A stretch of DNA of 64,000 nucleotides from Callipepla californica brunnescens (Eukaryota > Chordata > Aves > Galliformes > Odontophoridae), in assembly GCA_023055505.1 (NCBI GenBank), contig JALIRH010000048.1, positions 3,558,166 through 3,622,165 on the forward strand. The letters are read 5' to 3'. A program made the translations under genes and the position numbers. Shown here piece by piece: positions 20,178-35,100 of the stretch. Positions within the stretch are counted from its first letter, which is position 1, and every line of letters begins with the position of its first letter. A model generated the notes under the pieces. That model was not told where the DNA came from, searched no databases, and saw only the letters and a program-made list of their open reading frames with translations.

Positions 20178-23100
20178 CTGAAAGAAAAAAGACAGAACCT
20201 CTTCAGTTTCAGGTGTCTCCCCTTTCTTTCTACATGCTCCAGGCCCTGAGCAGTTTTAGAGTCATACAGCTAAAAGAGGTGGTGATTTGGTTAAATAGTG
20301 GACTGGTTTTGCACAAGCTGTTTTCTCTGTTTTGCCAGAGCACGGTTTTGTGAGGCTGACTGTAAGCATATTCTATGGCTTTATCCCACCTAACCTCCAA
20401 CTGAACTCAAATCTGGATAATCAGCCTCTGGAGTCAATCAGCCTCTGGAGTCATTCAGTATTATATCAGATCTGCATTTGTGCAAATTGAAATGTTTTTA
20501 AAGTTATCACAATAATGTTGGCAGACTGATATAGTAAGAGCATAGCAGTGGGCTAGAATACCACAGATGAAAGGAAAATATCAATGGTTTTGATCTGATT
20601 ATTTTTTTCCAAGTGTTCTTTTCTCTCTATCCTATCTTGTCAGTCAGAAGAAATAACAGTTCTTGTATTCTCCGCTATTATAGTTTCTATAAACTAGAAG
20701 CCGTTTGATATTCAACTACCTTTTTCAAAAATTCCTGGAAACTTCAGCCTAAGCCAGAATATGACATGCAATACTGCAACCCAAATCCTCAGCCAGCCCA
20801 AGCAATCAAAAGATTTCTTATTGGAAAGTGCTGGGTTCTCTTAAGTGTTATCCATTTTACCTGGAATAAAATCTATTCAGCATTTTTTTGAAGTGATCAG
20901 CTTATTTTCATCTCACCAGGCCACTAACTCTGCGCTTTGTTCCTTTTAAGAACAGGAGTCAGAGCAAAGTGATTGGATTAGCAGGGAATTTCTAATGCTG
21001 ATTCAGTATTATTCTACAGAAAGTACAGAAAGTGATGGAGTAACTGGCAGCATGTTTTTGAAGCACGTGGAAAAACTGAGACAGAGGAACTTAAGTTTTC
21101 TACCATGGACAGAGTAGATTCTACTAAGGACTGCAGTTTTAATGGATAATAACTTGAACTCAGTAATTACAGGAAAAAAATGAAGGCACTGTGTGGGATT
21201 GGTTTGCTTTGAACAGGGAATATAGGCTGACAGCACTGGCTATATCAAGACGACGGTTTTAGACAGGTCAATTTTGTAGGAGAAAAAAGAACTAAGATAA
21301 AATACACTCTACAAATCAACAAAGCACCTGGTGAAAGACAAAAATTAAGTTTTATGGTGATGTTAAACATGAAGGGGAAATATGTACTGAGTAAAAAAGA
21401 TATAAGCAGAATGGTCTCAGAAACATGAATACGTAAAGCTTTATTCTCTCCATCACTGCACACAATTTTCTCCAATTAATGCTAATGGGATTTGGATGCA
21501 CACCACAAGAGTAAAATAATTCATGGGTTCACCAAGTGAAGGTTACACGTATTTATATATATTTATATAAACATTATAAGAAAAAATAACTGAAGACAAC
21601 ATATTTTGGGATCCTTAGAGTAGTATTCTGCAAATACTGACAACAGAATCAGCTGAACAGCCCAAGAGGTATGACGGAGCACCATCTGAGTAAGCACAAC
21701 AGAATCTGTCCCTACAAAAATTATGAAGTGTCCTAGTCAGAAAGAGAATAAAAGTAATCTTCTATTCAGAGCTAATGAAAAAGAAGTTTTTTTGAAAGCA
21801 TTTCTTTGGAGGTGTTTGCCTTTGGAAGGGAAGGCTCAAGAGTACTGGCCGAAGATCTGGCCTGTGAGCAAATAACTGGTATGGGAGATTGAGGATTGAC
21901 ACCACTGTATCCTGAGAAGGCAAGATACAATTTCCCTGCTCCCTCTTGTCTACTGTCAAGGTCCGGACAATGGAAACAAAGGAGTTCCTGCTGAGGCCCA
22001 CAGACCAGAAGCTCCTAAAGAGAGCTGACTTGACCACTTTGGAATTATGAATTTTACTGTCACTGTAAAGGAGAGGTCGTTGTCAACCAAACAACACAAC
22101 CTCTGAACAACCTGACAACCCATTGCTACTGGAGATCAGCATCTGAACTATGAGCTACATTGGAATCCCAGTGGTGACTATCTCTCTCTTGCTTTCTACA
22201 AAGACTTCTTGCTTTTATTTCCTCTCTCTCTTCTATCGCTCATCTTCCTTTCCCCATCTCCCTAAGCAAGTAGAATTTGTAATAAACTGGTCGGGCTAAC
22301 ATTTGTCCCATTGTGTCTTAATCTTGTTGTCGGGAACACATATATCAAAAGAATCTCCTCTCCCTCCTATACATTGGAGCAAAACACACGTGGAATTAAA
22401 TTGTTTAAAAATTAATCTGAAACACACTGTTAAAAGAAAATGAAGTGTCTTAAATGACATTGAACTGTTGGGTTCTTGCATCAAAGACAAAGTGATTGCC
22501 AGTGCAGTTCAAGAGCACTGCTGTGTGAGGCTTGGGTTCCCAGAAGCACAGAACATGTAGGAACACCTCTGCACAATTTAGCGGCAGGACAGAAGTGTTT
22601 GTGTGTAGTCTCAGTGCTCTCTCTGGACATATGTATATTATTTCTCCAAATCTCCATGTCAAAGCTCCGAACATGTGGGGAACATATAACCAGTTCTGAT
22701 GCAATGTTACAAGGTGGTAGCAACACAGTGCACAATTTGTAAGCCATCTTCTGTATTAGTATTGTGTATATATATAGCCACTACAAAGTAACATCAAAGT
22801 ACCCTAGAAAAATATACTGAAGTTGAATCCTGTTGATGGTATATACCTAGGACTTTAGCTTAGTTAACTGTGCTGTTTAGTGTTAAATGAAAACAAATAA
22901 AAGGACAAAATAAGAATGTTGGTGTTTTCTAGCAGTAAAGACTTTTTGAATCAACATTTCAAATTAAGTATAAACAGTAAGAAGAAAACTGAGACAAAGG
23001 AAAGCATTAACAAAAGAAAGAGTTATGTTTTTACCTGATCAGCCGTAGTCTCAGAAGGAATTACTAGTACAATATCCCCTCGTTTTAAATTAAGCTCATC

Positions 23101-26100
23101 GCTGTTAGCTGCCTCAAAATCATGTAGAACTTCAACCTGAAGAAAATACCAAGTATACAGAAATGATCAGAACAGAGACATTGTGAAAAAGAAAAATGCA
23201 CTCTTTCACTTTTTTCTTTATGGAAAGAAAAGACCATAGACGTGTACATTCAATTTGTTAATGTTAACATCAGTTCACATCAAAGTTTCTATTTATGGTA
23301 TGAAACAGGTATAGCTTCAGTAAATCTTCCTGAAACTACTGAAAGAAACCAAACATCCTTTCCCGAGATTGCAGAATCCCACAAGTACTGCTTCTTGGAC
23401 AAGTCCTGTTAGTTTATTCCCACTGCATAGGGAACTTGCTTTCACTTCCCACTATCATTACTAGACCTGAGGAGAGGGATGGCAGGATGTTGCTAATAAG
23501 TTTGGAAAAGAATTGAGGGTCTGTTTTTTCAGACCCTCAATTATGCTGGATGCTAGATATTATTCTTGCTGTAAACATTCACGGAAATTTGAGTGAGAGG
23601 TACAGCACCAGTTTCAATATATGACAAAAGAAGTTAATAATGGGAACCATAGCTCCTGTTTATCCCTGAAAGAACACCCATTTATTGACAGATAGGAATG
23701 CCAAAAATATCTGTTTTTCAAGGAGGTGATTATTAAAACGTTTGTGGGGTCAGTATGCTGTTGTGAACAGACCATTTTAACTAAATAGCTCTTCCTCCTT
23801 AAAAGAGATGCTATCCTAGTTTTCTCAAAGGCACAGCCAGTTTCATGGTAACTCTGCAGGAATGAAATAATACAGCATCAAGAACCAGATGGCAGTCATA
23901 TATTCTGCTGCTTCTAATTTATGTTTGACTCAAGGGAGCGTGACGAAAAATAAAAGATGAACTGTGGCAGCACATCTGCATCAAAACTGCACAATACTGG
24001 TCACTGTAACCTCAACGTTATTCTCACAGTTTGCTGAAAATAATGACCAGTGAAAATAGACCAGAAAGAATAGCATATTTATGGAGTGCTATGGGATTAA
24101 TTAGCCTGAAGTATGCAAACTATAGTAAGTAGTGTAAAAAGTTCATCTATCCTCAAGGAGTGTTTCTGCTGCTCAGTGATTCTGAATTGAAAAGAACCTT
24201 GGTGAACCAGGAAACCCTGTGGGTTTTGACAGCCAAGGAGAGAATTTCCCTCAAGCCTCATTAAACTTTTCTGTCTGAATATCCTAAAAGGTTGCAAGTA
24301 TAGCAATACTAAGGACAGAAAGTGACACTTTGATTTCATTACAGTGAATTCTAGAAGTCCCATAGATTTCAATAGAGCTGGAACTTCCACTACAGATTCT
24401 CAGGCCAGAAAAATGCATTTTTTGGTATTGTTAGTGAACAATCGTATAATATTGCTGACTAAATCTGTAGCAATGGAATTTTACTCAAAAGATTCACTGC
24501 CACTGCCGATTCGGTGAGATGAAAGGAGCACTTTAATGATTCCTACAGCTACAAAGGGATATAACCAACAACATCAGTGTGAAGAAAAAAAATCACAACC
24601 AAAAGGTTGTGTGAGTGTATGTGCATGCAGGCACATGGCTCTGAAACCAGGCATTCTTTGGTCTCAAGAAACCATCACAATGCCTCAGTTTTCAGACATA
24701 TCCAGAGAAGCTAGATCTGAAAAGATGTCTAGAAGAAAAAACAAACAAGCAGACCTTAAAGAGAAAGCCTGGTGGCATGTCAGAAGCTGTGTCTCCTGCT
24801 GACACAGGCTGATCTTGAGAAGGTACAGTCTGGATTTCTTCAGTTGGTTTCTGCTCACTTCCAACTAGGGATGTTTCACTGTCAGTGCCCTGAGTGCCCA
24901 TCGCTGCTGCAGCATCTTTGGACTCGTTCACGATGACATCATGTTCTTCCCCTTCCCCTTCATTGTTTGATGCTGGTTCTATTACTACTGAAGGGATGCT
25001 GCTGACCTTTTCCTAGGAAAAGAAAGAAAATGCAAAAAAAGCACCACAAGAGTATTCAGCACTTTATTTCAAGTTCAAAAACACATTTATTTACTTCCAC
25101 TGTAGGTGGTATTCTTACATCAAGACAAAGAACAATACTTGTGCAGAAATGTAAGAATATAAGAATACATATATTCTCACTATTAGATCTCTACCCTGCT
25201 CAGCCAGAGATGGTGTGCATGATGAGGCTGGCAGTAATATCTGGGTTTCAGCGAATACTGTGTGTCTCTGTGATTTCCATGGCTGGCTGGCTGAGTACTT
25301 ATGTATAAATATGGTGTCTATGTGTGCTCTGTATGTACACTGACTACAAATACATGCTCATCCTCACTGCTTGTTGGACCCTGGGGTATCGAGCTGCAGC
25401 AGCCTTGCCTGTGCTAGGATCTGGATTCCTCTTATGCTCCCCCACACAACAACATGAGGTACCTGAGAAACATCGGTCTCCTTTTCTTCTCCCTGAGGTT
25501 TGTCACCTTCAGCAGCAGCAGCCTCCTGTTCAATGGGAGCAGCACCCTCACCAGCTCCTGCTGCCTCCACCACACCGTCTTCTGCTGCCACTGCCCCATC
25601 TGCAGCACTCACCACCTGTAGAATGAAAGGAGGAGAAACCTTTCAGGACATTCTCTGTGAATATCAGCCGGAGATATGTTTTTCATTGGCTCTTCTTTCT
25701 CACATGTATACAACCACCTCCTTCCACTGCTCTCTGAAACAGTTATGTGACTGCATTCTCAAGGCTGATTTGTCTCCAAGCAGTACGATGTAAGAAATTC
25801 CCCACAGTTTCATGCTGAGTTGAAGCTTGGCAAGCTGTCCAGAGGTCCACTGTACTAGTGAAAGTCTGTTCTTGGGAACAGGCGACAAGTCTCCAGCCGC
25901 TGTCTCCAGCCTCTAGACCTGGACTGCCTTCAGGAACACTGCCTTAAATTAGACTTCTTTTGAACAGAGATGTGCAAGTTGGGCTATATTAGCTGAAGCA
26001 AATATTCTCTACAGCTGAATAAAGGTTAGAAATCTTCAGATGTCATCAGATAAAAAAAAAAAAAAGTGTTAACAATAAATACCTGTAGTTAGATCAATGT

Positions 26101-29100
26101 AAAAAAGAAAGAAACATAAATAAAGTCCCAACTGGACTAGATATGACTAAATCATTTGTTATCAGTCTGTGTTGAAAAGTTAGTACGCATTTTGTTTCAG
26201 TTACTGTAAGGTAGATAGAAAAGCATCTTCCTACAGATCATTGTTAAATCCTTCATCCAGCAGGCTGTTACTATAATTCATGTATCACCCCAGCATTTGT
26301 GTTGGTATATACTGGTGTTTGTTTACAGCAATATATTGGAATTAAGTTTAGTGTAGATTCATCTTAAGGCTTGGATGGTGAAGGCAAATTAAAGAAACAC
26401 ATTCTGTCAATCCAATTAAGTTCAGGACGTTTTTAAACACTAAAAAAAAATTAATTTCAAGGTACCAAAGTCAAGGTACATTTAGCAGAAATGTCCCTGA
26501 TGTTCAGTTAACAGCCTGATGCTGTTTTCTCAGTTTGATCTTTCCTCCTTGAATGAGGCTAATTCTGTTATCTGAGCTCAACTTGAACTACCTGCATTTG
26601 TTCATGATCATTCTTCAGTCTCTGTTTTTTAGCAGTATCTACTCCTATTGACTGATAATTAATGAGATAAATACATTCTTCTGGAGTCTTTGAAGGCAGA
26701 AAATACTCTAGTGTTTCACAGAAATCACTGGAGAAGCTTCAGCTTGAACTGAAAATTTTGCTAAGGAAGGATGCTCTGCCACAAACAGACATAACATCAA
26801 AAGACATGGAGAAATGTTGACATCTTCTCCTGTGACTTGTAAGGCATGCAAGCCTGTCTCTCAGAGTATTACCAATTCAGCAGTCTTGACCCAGGTTGGT
26901 ATTCAAATAAATGGAGGATGTAAAAGCCTTGGAAGAGATGAGTATGAAAAAAGGGGAACAGAGTACATATCTGATTGATTTTAGACCGTGTGCTTCTAAC
27001 AGCATGCTGCAGAAATTGATCTTGCTGTCTGTTGTGATTAGGATCAACATTTCTTTTCTACTTATTGGATTTGTATAGCCAATTTTATTTTGCTATGGAG
27101 GAGAATTTTAATTTACGTGAGTCAGCCTTCAAGTAGTCTGCACTGAAAGGGTGATGCTCTCGGAGTCTGTAGCTGTAACTCACTGAATTACAGCACAGCT
27201 CACAACTGTGACATTCCTGTATCTTAGAATACAAAATCAAAGAAAGATAGATGATTAAAAATGGCTTTTACAAAAACATGTGTGCTAGCACTGAATGAAT
27301 CTCATTATCAGCATCAAATATCTTTGATTAAGAATTAAAAAAGGAACAAAACTAAAAAGAGCAAGGCTCAATTCCACTGAAATCAGGACAGAATCCCATA
27401 CCTAGCCATAATGAGTCACATACTTGCAGGTATTTCCTGTCTTCATACTGAGAACCAATTCTACAAACCTGTTTTCTATAACATTACACAGTCTAATAGT
27501 ATCCTAAACTAGCTATCTACAGCCATTGGAAAGTCACTCAGGAGAAAAAACGAGGGCCATCCAATATAATGAGAGGTGTGATAAAAGAGCCACTTGACTT
27601 TTAATTGCAGTAAAAGTGAATTACCCAGGATGCAGCTGATCCACGCGGTTGGATTATCCTCTAATTAACACTACTGTCAGCTCAGTACAATGTCACAGAT
27701 TCAGAGGCAGCAAGAATGAGGCCAGGAAGAGGAGGAGAGCTATGAAGTCTGCAGCTGGAGGTCTGGGAGGAGCTCACTGAGCTCTCCCAGTTTTCCAGAG
27801 CTGAAGATCTTTCTCCACAGCTTGATTTAGAAAAGGACTGGGTAATTTTTATGACAGTTAGTCATAATTATAGCTAAGCCATCTAATATAAAAACAAGAA
27901 CTAATTATCATGCTTTAGTGAGTGCACCGATTGCTTGTCTTGGAAGACTTTTGGAGTAATACTGAAGAACTGGTTATGAAAGTTGTATCAGGAGACAGGA
28001 TATTAGCGTAGCAATCAGCTCGATCCCTGGCAGCATCTCGCCTGCTAATAATTCAGTAATACTGCTCCTTTAAACAGGTCAAACTTACCAGAAAAATTCC
28101 TCAACTTTTACAAGGACTTGTGGCTTCAGAAAACAGGGGCAGATACATTTTGAAGACTTAGCCTTTGTGATCAGGGGATAGCAAGGAACTCCTTGGCCCA
28201 GACTCTGTGGTGATAAGCCAATGCTAGAGAAGCAGTGCAACTCAACATCTGCAGTGCATCTACAGACACTGGATTTGATCTACCTCTCCCAGACTGTACA
28301 ATCTTGTTAGCACGATTCCCTTGGCTTCTATACAGCAAGTTGGTGAGGAGTATGGCACCAGTGAGCCAGGGCTATGGGTCACAGGAAGAAAGCAGCCCAT
28401 GGTATTGGGACCTCACCCTGACTCAGCCATGCTGCCCAGCAGGGACAGCTGCTGGCTGCAAATCTCACTTCCACATACCATTGGGTACCTGGACCCATAG
28501 ACATACAGGAGTGTAACAAACCCATGCTTGGACAGCTGAATCTACCATGAAACCAAAATGAGTGGAAAACAGTTTATAATATGTTCATATATGTCGTAGC
28601 ACCAAGATAAATAGCACTAACAAACAGTTCATCAAAGCAATTACCAGTGAGGAGTTAGTACTTTCTTTCTCTTTCCCTACTTCTTTCTGCATTTAATATG
28701 TAGCACTTCTTCCTGTGCTGCTGTCTGTGCACACTTGAACAATTCCAGTTTCAATTCTGTACAAAAGAGTGTCTTGTTTTATACAAGCAAAATACAACCG
28801 TTCAGCCCTTAGATCTCATCACGGCCATCTAATGAGAAATTAAGTATGCCACTGAGTTTTTCAGTTTTTTTGTCATTTACCTAATTCCATGCCAGTTTTG
28901 TATTTCAGAAAACTATCCTGTAACATTATTATTTTCAACTGTGACAGGAAAAATAAATGATGAATCAAAATTCCTTCTCTTTTTATAAAAGATGATTAGA
29001 GGAAGGCTAGGCAAACGAATTTAAGGAAAATTTAAGAGCTACTGTGAATCTATGCAGCATATTCTCGCTTTACTCAGAGTGTAAATAGAAACAGCATTAC

Positions 29101-32100
29101 ACCACTATTCATGGATCTGTATTGTTTCCTGACCCAAAATATTTATCAGTCTATAGTTCTGCAACAGTCGGTTTCTACAGTAGGTCTTGCGTTGAGTGAG
29201 AAATGTTCTGGTACTAGAGCTTGGTCACAGTCATATTGTATATCAATACTGCATATTGATAACATGCAAATGACAAATAAATACTTTTGCCATGCTTCTC
29301 TTGAAGATACTAAAGCAAAACCATATTCCTGAGGCTGATCACATGTACCTCGCTCTCTTTCTCAGCAACTCCAGTTGTCTCCTTATCCCCTGCCTCGATA
29401 CTCTCCTGTATAAAGAGGAAATATGGTCACCATCTTACTCATGCTGAGGAAATGACTGCAGAGAAATCAAGCTTAGTAGAGGAATGGGATGTATGAGATG
29501 CAATGAAATGAATGGTGGGAACTAAGTGGGATAGTATTGTGAGTGGAAAGATTCTTGCTGCCATATATCTGAAATAAAAGTAGCTATAAGCTAAAAAAAA
29601 ACCAAAAACAAAAAACCCCATGAGAAATACAGCCTGTTAATTATATAATGATCACCACATTGGAAGTGCTAAAGGCAATTATTTACTTTTGCTACCAGTA
29701 TTCTCATTGTAGCACCATATTTTATGATTTTTTATTAAACAATAACCCAGAACAATGCTGACCTTACAGTTTTTCAGCTACCTCAGATTTCTCCCACCCA
29801 AGACTCATAATGTTCCCAATATAACCTGCTGCTGCCCCTGTAACTCACCAGTTTCCCGGATAACTTTCTAAAACACTTCATCCACACACGCTGGACTGCA
29901 ACACATTTAAGGGGACTGTTCAAAGAGGTGGGTCACAAAGTTCATCATTTTTTGCAGAATCACTTTTCTCTAGGTCCATACTCAGTTGTACATGCAGTGG
30001 GTGCCTGACATTTAAAACATTAGACATGTGTCAGTGGCTTTCTAAATCTGGCACCCAGCAAGATGTTCAAGGGATCAATTGCACTGAACAGTAATGGGCT
30101 TTGCCCCAGATAATACTTTTTAGAGCACAGGTGGTATCTAACAGAAGGTCCATTTCTACAGAAGCTGTAAAACTGCATGAGTTCCAGGTTTTGGAGAAGA
30201 GTAAAAAAGGTACAACTTCCTAAACTCTGTGGGACACTTGTGCCCTTGCTGGTTTCCAATTCTGCTGTAGCATTTCAGGATTCAGCCAGCAACATCCCTT
30301 CTGTTTGAGCTCGGATTCAGTTTTGGCTATTGCTCTGCCTAGATCAAGAGCTTCTGGTCTAGTTTAGGTCAACAGTCAAAGCAGCTAAAATTCATGTCTC
30401 ATTTGGAACACTTGGAGATGCTTTTTAGTTCAGTTCAGTCTTGGCTTCCTGCAGATTGCAGGCTATTCCTAAAGATGCTTTTCAGAGGAAAGGTAAATCT
30501 ACGCACCCTTAAAGAAATCTCTTTCACTAACAAATTTTGAGGCTGCTTTGCAAACGTATCTAGGCCAGATTTTTCAAAAGCCCTGTGAGGGTGAAGACAA
30601 GTCATGCAAACCTATCTGAGTGCATGGCAGATCAGACTGACATCTTTTTCAATTGCGAGAAGACCTCAAGTGCTCAGTCTCCAGCTGCCTCCACACACCT
30701 GCCACACCAAAATTTCTACAAGTTTCCACTGAAATGCTTGCGTGTTCTTTTTTTTTTTTTTGATAAAGTGATGCTGAGTTATATCCAAACTTCACATCAC
30801 TCATGTGTTTCCTAATTTAATCTTCCAGTATTGCCTGCAGTCACCTCATAAGACCCAGACGTGTCCAGATGCCAGGGCAAGGCAGTTGCTGACAGCAGCA
30901 TTTCCATGGAAACCCCTCATAGCTTTATCCTGTTAAAATTACAACGTTACATAATCTTTTCTTTTATATATATATAGGATTAATTCTTCTTTCAAGCTGC
31001 CAAACCATGCTGTGAAGTCCTGATTTTTACGTTAACTTTGAAAGAGACTGTAGAGGGTCTTAAGCAGAAAAAAATCCCACAAGTATCAAAATATAATTAT
31101 TTCTTACTCTCTCATGAGAATTCCATCAATCAATCTTACAGCTTGGGCCTCGTTACAAAATTTGATGCATTCATACACACACTTTTAAATGAGGGCTCTT
31201 TTCAAGCATAGCTGGAAGAAGATAGGGTGGGAAAGAGAAAAATAAGGAGAGTTGCCTTCACCTCCTAAGGATTATTCTGTACTAGTAAAATTAGCAGCAT
31301 TGCTCTTTTGATTAGTTAGAAATTGGGATGGTAAGAATGACAGTTTTAGAAGGGAAGCACAGTAGTGCAGTTTTTATTTTTATACCATGCTAGGCATAAA
31401 GGTCTAGTAAATAGGATTACTAAGTAATGCCTAAGTAATGCTGCAGTTCCATAAACAGAGTGAAATCTGCTTCTGCAGACTTAGGCCAGAAGAATGCTGT
31501 TCTACATCAGTTTTTCTCCGATTTATGAGGGAAATATTTTAGTTTTAAATGGCCTCATACTTCAGTGTTGTACCTGTACTTATCTCCATGCCCAGTTTTC
31601 AGCCACGCTTAACCACTCTTCTATGTCTGACCATTGGACGGCTCTTCCAGATTATATTATTTGCTATTTGGATGCTGAGAATTGTACCTACAACAGGATT
31701 CAAGCATAATTAGACAGCTCTAAGCTGAAGGCTCTTTCTTGGCCTCTGCTGTCATTTGTTCAGAGTCTGAGAGAGCTTCCAGCTGGTAGCTTCATAGATG
31801 CCTACACAGAGCTTTAAAATCACAGTATTTAGCTGAGTGTCTGACTGATCTAATGAGAACATTAGAGTCCAGGCAGGCAATCAGACTCAAAGCACAGAAA
31901 AGGTTCTTTCCAAACTAATGAGCATACTGGAAAGTCAAAAAGCTGATCTCTGAGCAATGATGCATTTCACACAGAGGACAGCTAAATAACTAGACTTCCT
32001 AAGATTTCTCTGTTATTCTCTATACTGTTATCTTTGGCTGAATTTGAAATCTGACGTGGTGAGAGGGGTATTATTATTTGAAACTGAAATCAGTCAATTG

Positions 32101-35100
32101 TTAATACACTATATTTTTTGGACTACATCCTTTGGATTTTATGTACTATGGAAATAAGGAAGAAAAAAAAAAAAACAAAAGCAGGTTCAGTGGGCAAAAG
32201 TCCATGCAAGAAGGACTTTTTACCATGGTTGGCTTCAGTTCTTCTGGTGCGGGTGGTGGCTCTCTCCCTTTAACTGTGAAACATATTGTTCCCTGTAACC
32301 AAAATACGGATCAACTGTTGCCAGCATCTAATAGAAATCTTATTTGTTCTGTGGCAATTGACACCTGATGTACCAAGAAAAAAAAGGTGTAATAAGATTC
32401 CATCCAGCAATTATGACGAGCTCTTAGAAAAACGTGTTTGGCAATACTGTTAGGCAGATTATGAAACTGTAAGTAACAGAACCCAAAACTTCCAAGCGGG
32501 GATTCCTAATCTACCCTCTGGACTACTCTCTCCTCTATTTAAGTGGAAGCTCCACCAGAAAATTCACTTAAGGCCCTGGAAACAACCAATGAATGCCATA
32601 CATTCTACAGATTAATGCAGTTTGACAGTAAATTTACCACAGAAAAATAGTGCTGGTTAGTGGCTGTCACCACAAACTTTAAGTTACTAAAATCAATAAA
32701 AGATTCCTATCAGGAAGACATCTATTAATATTTTACCACTCCACTTTTAAGTAAGTCATCATTCATAGAGTAAATGAATGCAGAACTGCTGCTGAGAAAT
32801 GACATGTTTTCAAACTTCACAACTCAGTGAAATTTTCCTTAGCTTTGATCACAGTTGTTGTTAATCCTCGTCTTAAAGACTCTTCGCAAGTCCTGGAAAG
32901 CAATTCCTGAAATAATAGCCCCTCAGAGCCAATTAAAGAAATTCAGAAATGCAGTCATTCTTCAAAAATCAAAACTTAGCTGATTTCCTAGGCATCTCTC
33001 CCAAATTAGTAAAGACAACGCTGTATTCAAAAGGCAACAAAAAAATGAAAATGAATCTAGTCAAAACAGTCTAAATTCTATTTAATGCCTAAGACCTTTC
33101 TCCTGGATTGTCACTAAATGGCCCATCTCTCACTCACACTGTGTTTCTCTCTCCACTCCCAATAGCTCTGTAGCCATTTGGAGCATGAAAGAACATGGAC
33201 TGAGAATGCCTCTGCAATAGTCAGGCAGCAAAATAGGTCACTGAAAATGGCCAATGAGTGGATGAGCAGTACTGCATTTAATTCATTTACATTTGTAAAT
33301 GTACATTTACATTTATTTAAATGACAGTACTGTCATTTAATTAGCACCTCAGACTTGCAAGATTTTAGAACTTTGTTTTTTTGTACAAGAAAAGGAGTTG
33401 GCTTCCTTTTAGAAAAAAATATTTTCATCACAGTTTTACTTTCCTTCATGAAATCCTTACAGAAAAACAAATTAAAACCATACAGAAACAACATTTTAAG
33501 CTTCTTTAATATCGGTTCTTCACTTTATTTACTGCCACTCAGTAACCAGAAGAGACCTCCTGAGCAATGACTGATGTCCTATCCCTCCTCTACTCACCAT
33601 CTTTTCTTTCCTCTTTATTCCAAACCATCAAATTTTCTCTGTCTATCCATGAAGCATTTTCAACAACAAACTGACAGAACAGTGGGCTTCAGACAGACAG
33701 ATTCATTGTTTGCTTTACTATAGAGTTGACACGTTATTACAGTGATTCGTATCAACTCCAGAGAAAACATACATAGGGGAAAAGCCCAATTTCTACAGAC
33801 CATGGGGCCTTTGTTTGAGTACACCATGCCCAGATCTATCCCTCTTTCCATCTACAACATATTGTTTTTACTCTGTGAAGAAGATAGGAGCAAGGGAGAA
33901 ATGATAACTAGGTGGGTGCTGCAACTAAAGCTCAGACTGCCTTTTCGTAACATTCATACTGAATACCTGTTCTTAATCTGGTGGTACAGTGGAACCATCC
34001 AGGCAAAATCATCTATCTGTCTTTGAGAAGGTCTTTAAACTACAGCTGTACTCCACAGCCTTGCATGCAGGCACTGGCACCTCCACCCTTCTGCTGAAGA
34101 CAGTTTGTGTGGTATCATGTGTGGCTTTTGCAGTGATCCAAAACCACCTTCAAACAAACAACCTGACACTGGTGAGTAGAGCTTCATTGCATTTCCAAGC
34201 CACTCCTCAGTTCTGTTGGTATGCTTTCCTAATGCTGTTCCCCTATGTTAATGACACCAACCGACACGTGGTCATCAATAAATGTCACTACTAGGCTCGT
34301 AGCAGGAATGTGAAACACAATCAGCTCCACAGACAGGGCCATGCAATGCTACAGTGTCTATTTATCTGGATAAGCCTTTTGTTGATGCTCTGCAGTGACC
34401 TGTTGCTGTGAAAATGGACTGTAAAACCACAGCCATTCAGGTTAGGGCCAACAGGAGCAAGTGTTGCTGGAGGGGCATGCTGTGACACAGCTGGGTGCTG
34501 AAAAAACTAGCTATGGTGAGGAATGGAGAGGATGGCTGAAATACAGCAGGCACATTCACTGTGACGTGAGATGGCTCAGATGAGGCTAGGAGATGGACAT
34601 GAGGGACAGATCACTCACCGCAGCCTGCTCTGTTGACTCATCTGGCTCAGCAGGGATGGCCTCTTTTTCCATAACATCAGCAGTAGGGGTTTCCTCAGCC
34701 TTGAGTTCCCCAGGCGGAGCTTCTTCAGCCTCAGTCTTTTGTTTTATTGATTTATAAGTAAACAGTGGAAAAATTGTTGAGGAGCACATGATAGTGGGGA
34801 GGGAGGAAGGGAGTGGGAAATCTGCCTGACACTACAGTGCTGCTTCACTCCTGGCAGACTCAGTCCCGCAGGGCTTTGCCAGGAAGAAGACAGCCTTACA
34901 CTACTAATTAACATCTACAGAGCATCTTCATCCTCAGTGTCCTGTACATTAACTGAGTCAGTCCTACATCCCTCCCTTGCAAAGAGAGAGTGCACTAGTT
35001 TCCAGGGTTATTGAAAGCGGCAGCAGAAATGGGGGAGAAGCAACCATTTTGCTCAGAAATGCTCTAGAAAGTGAGGGCAAAGTGAGGAGTGTCCCAAATT

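Larger units (their letters stand above)
20178..23034 (-). other. AMPH intron within SH3
   Basis: Contains a probable LTR (21729-22340) and a perfect 17-bp tandem duplication (20419-20452). No further exon was seen. Confidence 0.6.

Noticed and set aside
25324..25793. Overlapping plus-strand frames at 25.3-25.8 kb, rich in Ala/Ser/Pro
   Set aside because: They are antisense shadows of the AMPH Ala/Glu-rich exon (25463-25615).
33280..33345. AT-rich palindromic patch in an AMPH intron
   Set aside because: Imperfect, low-complexity ATTTAC repeats; no evidence of an element or a regulatory role.
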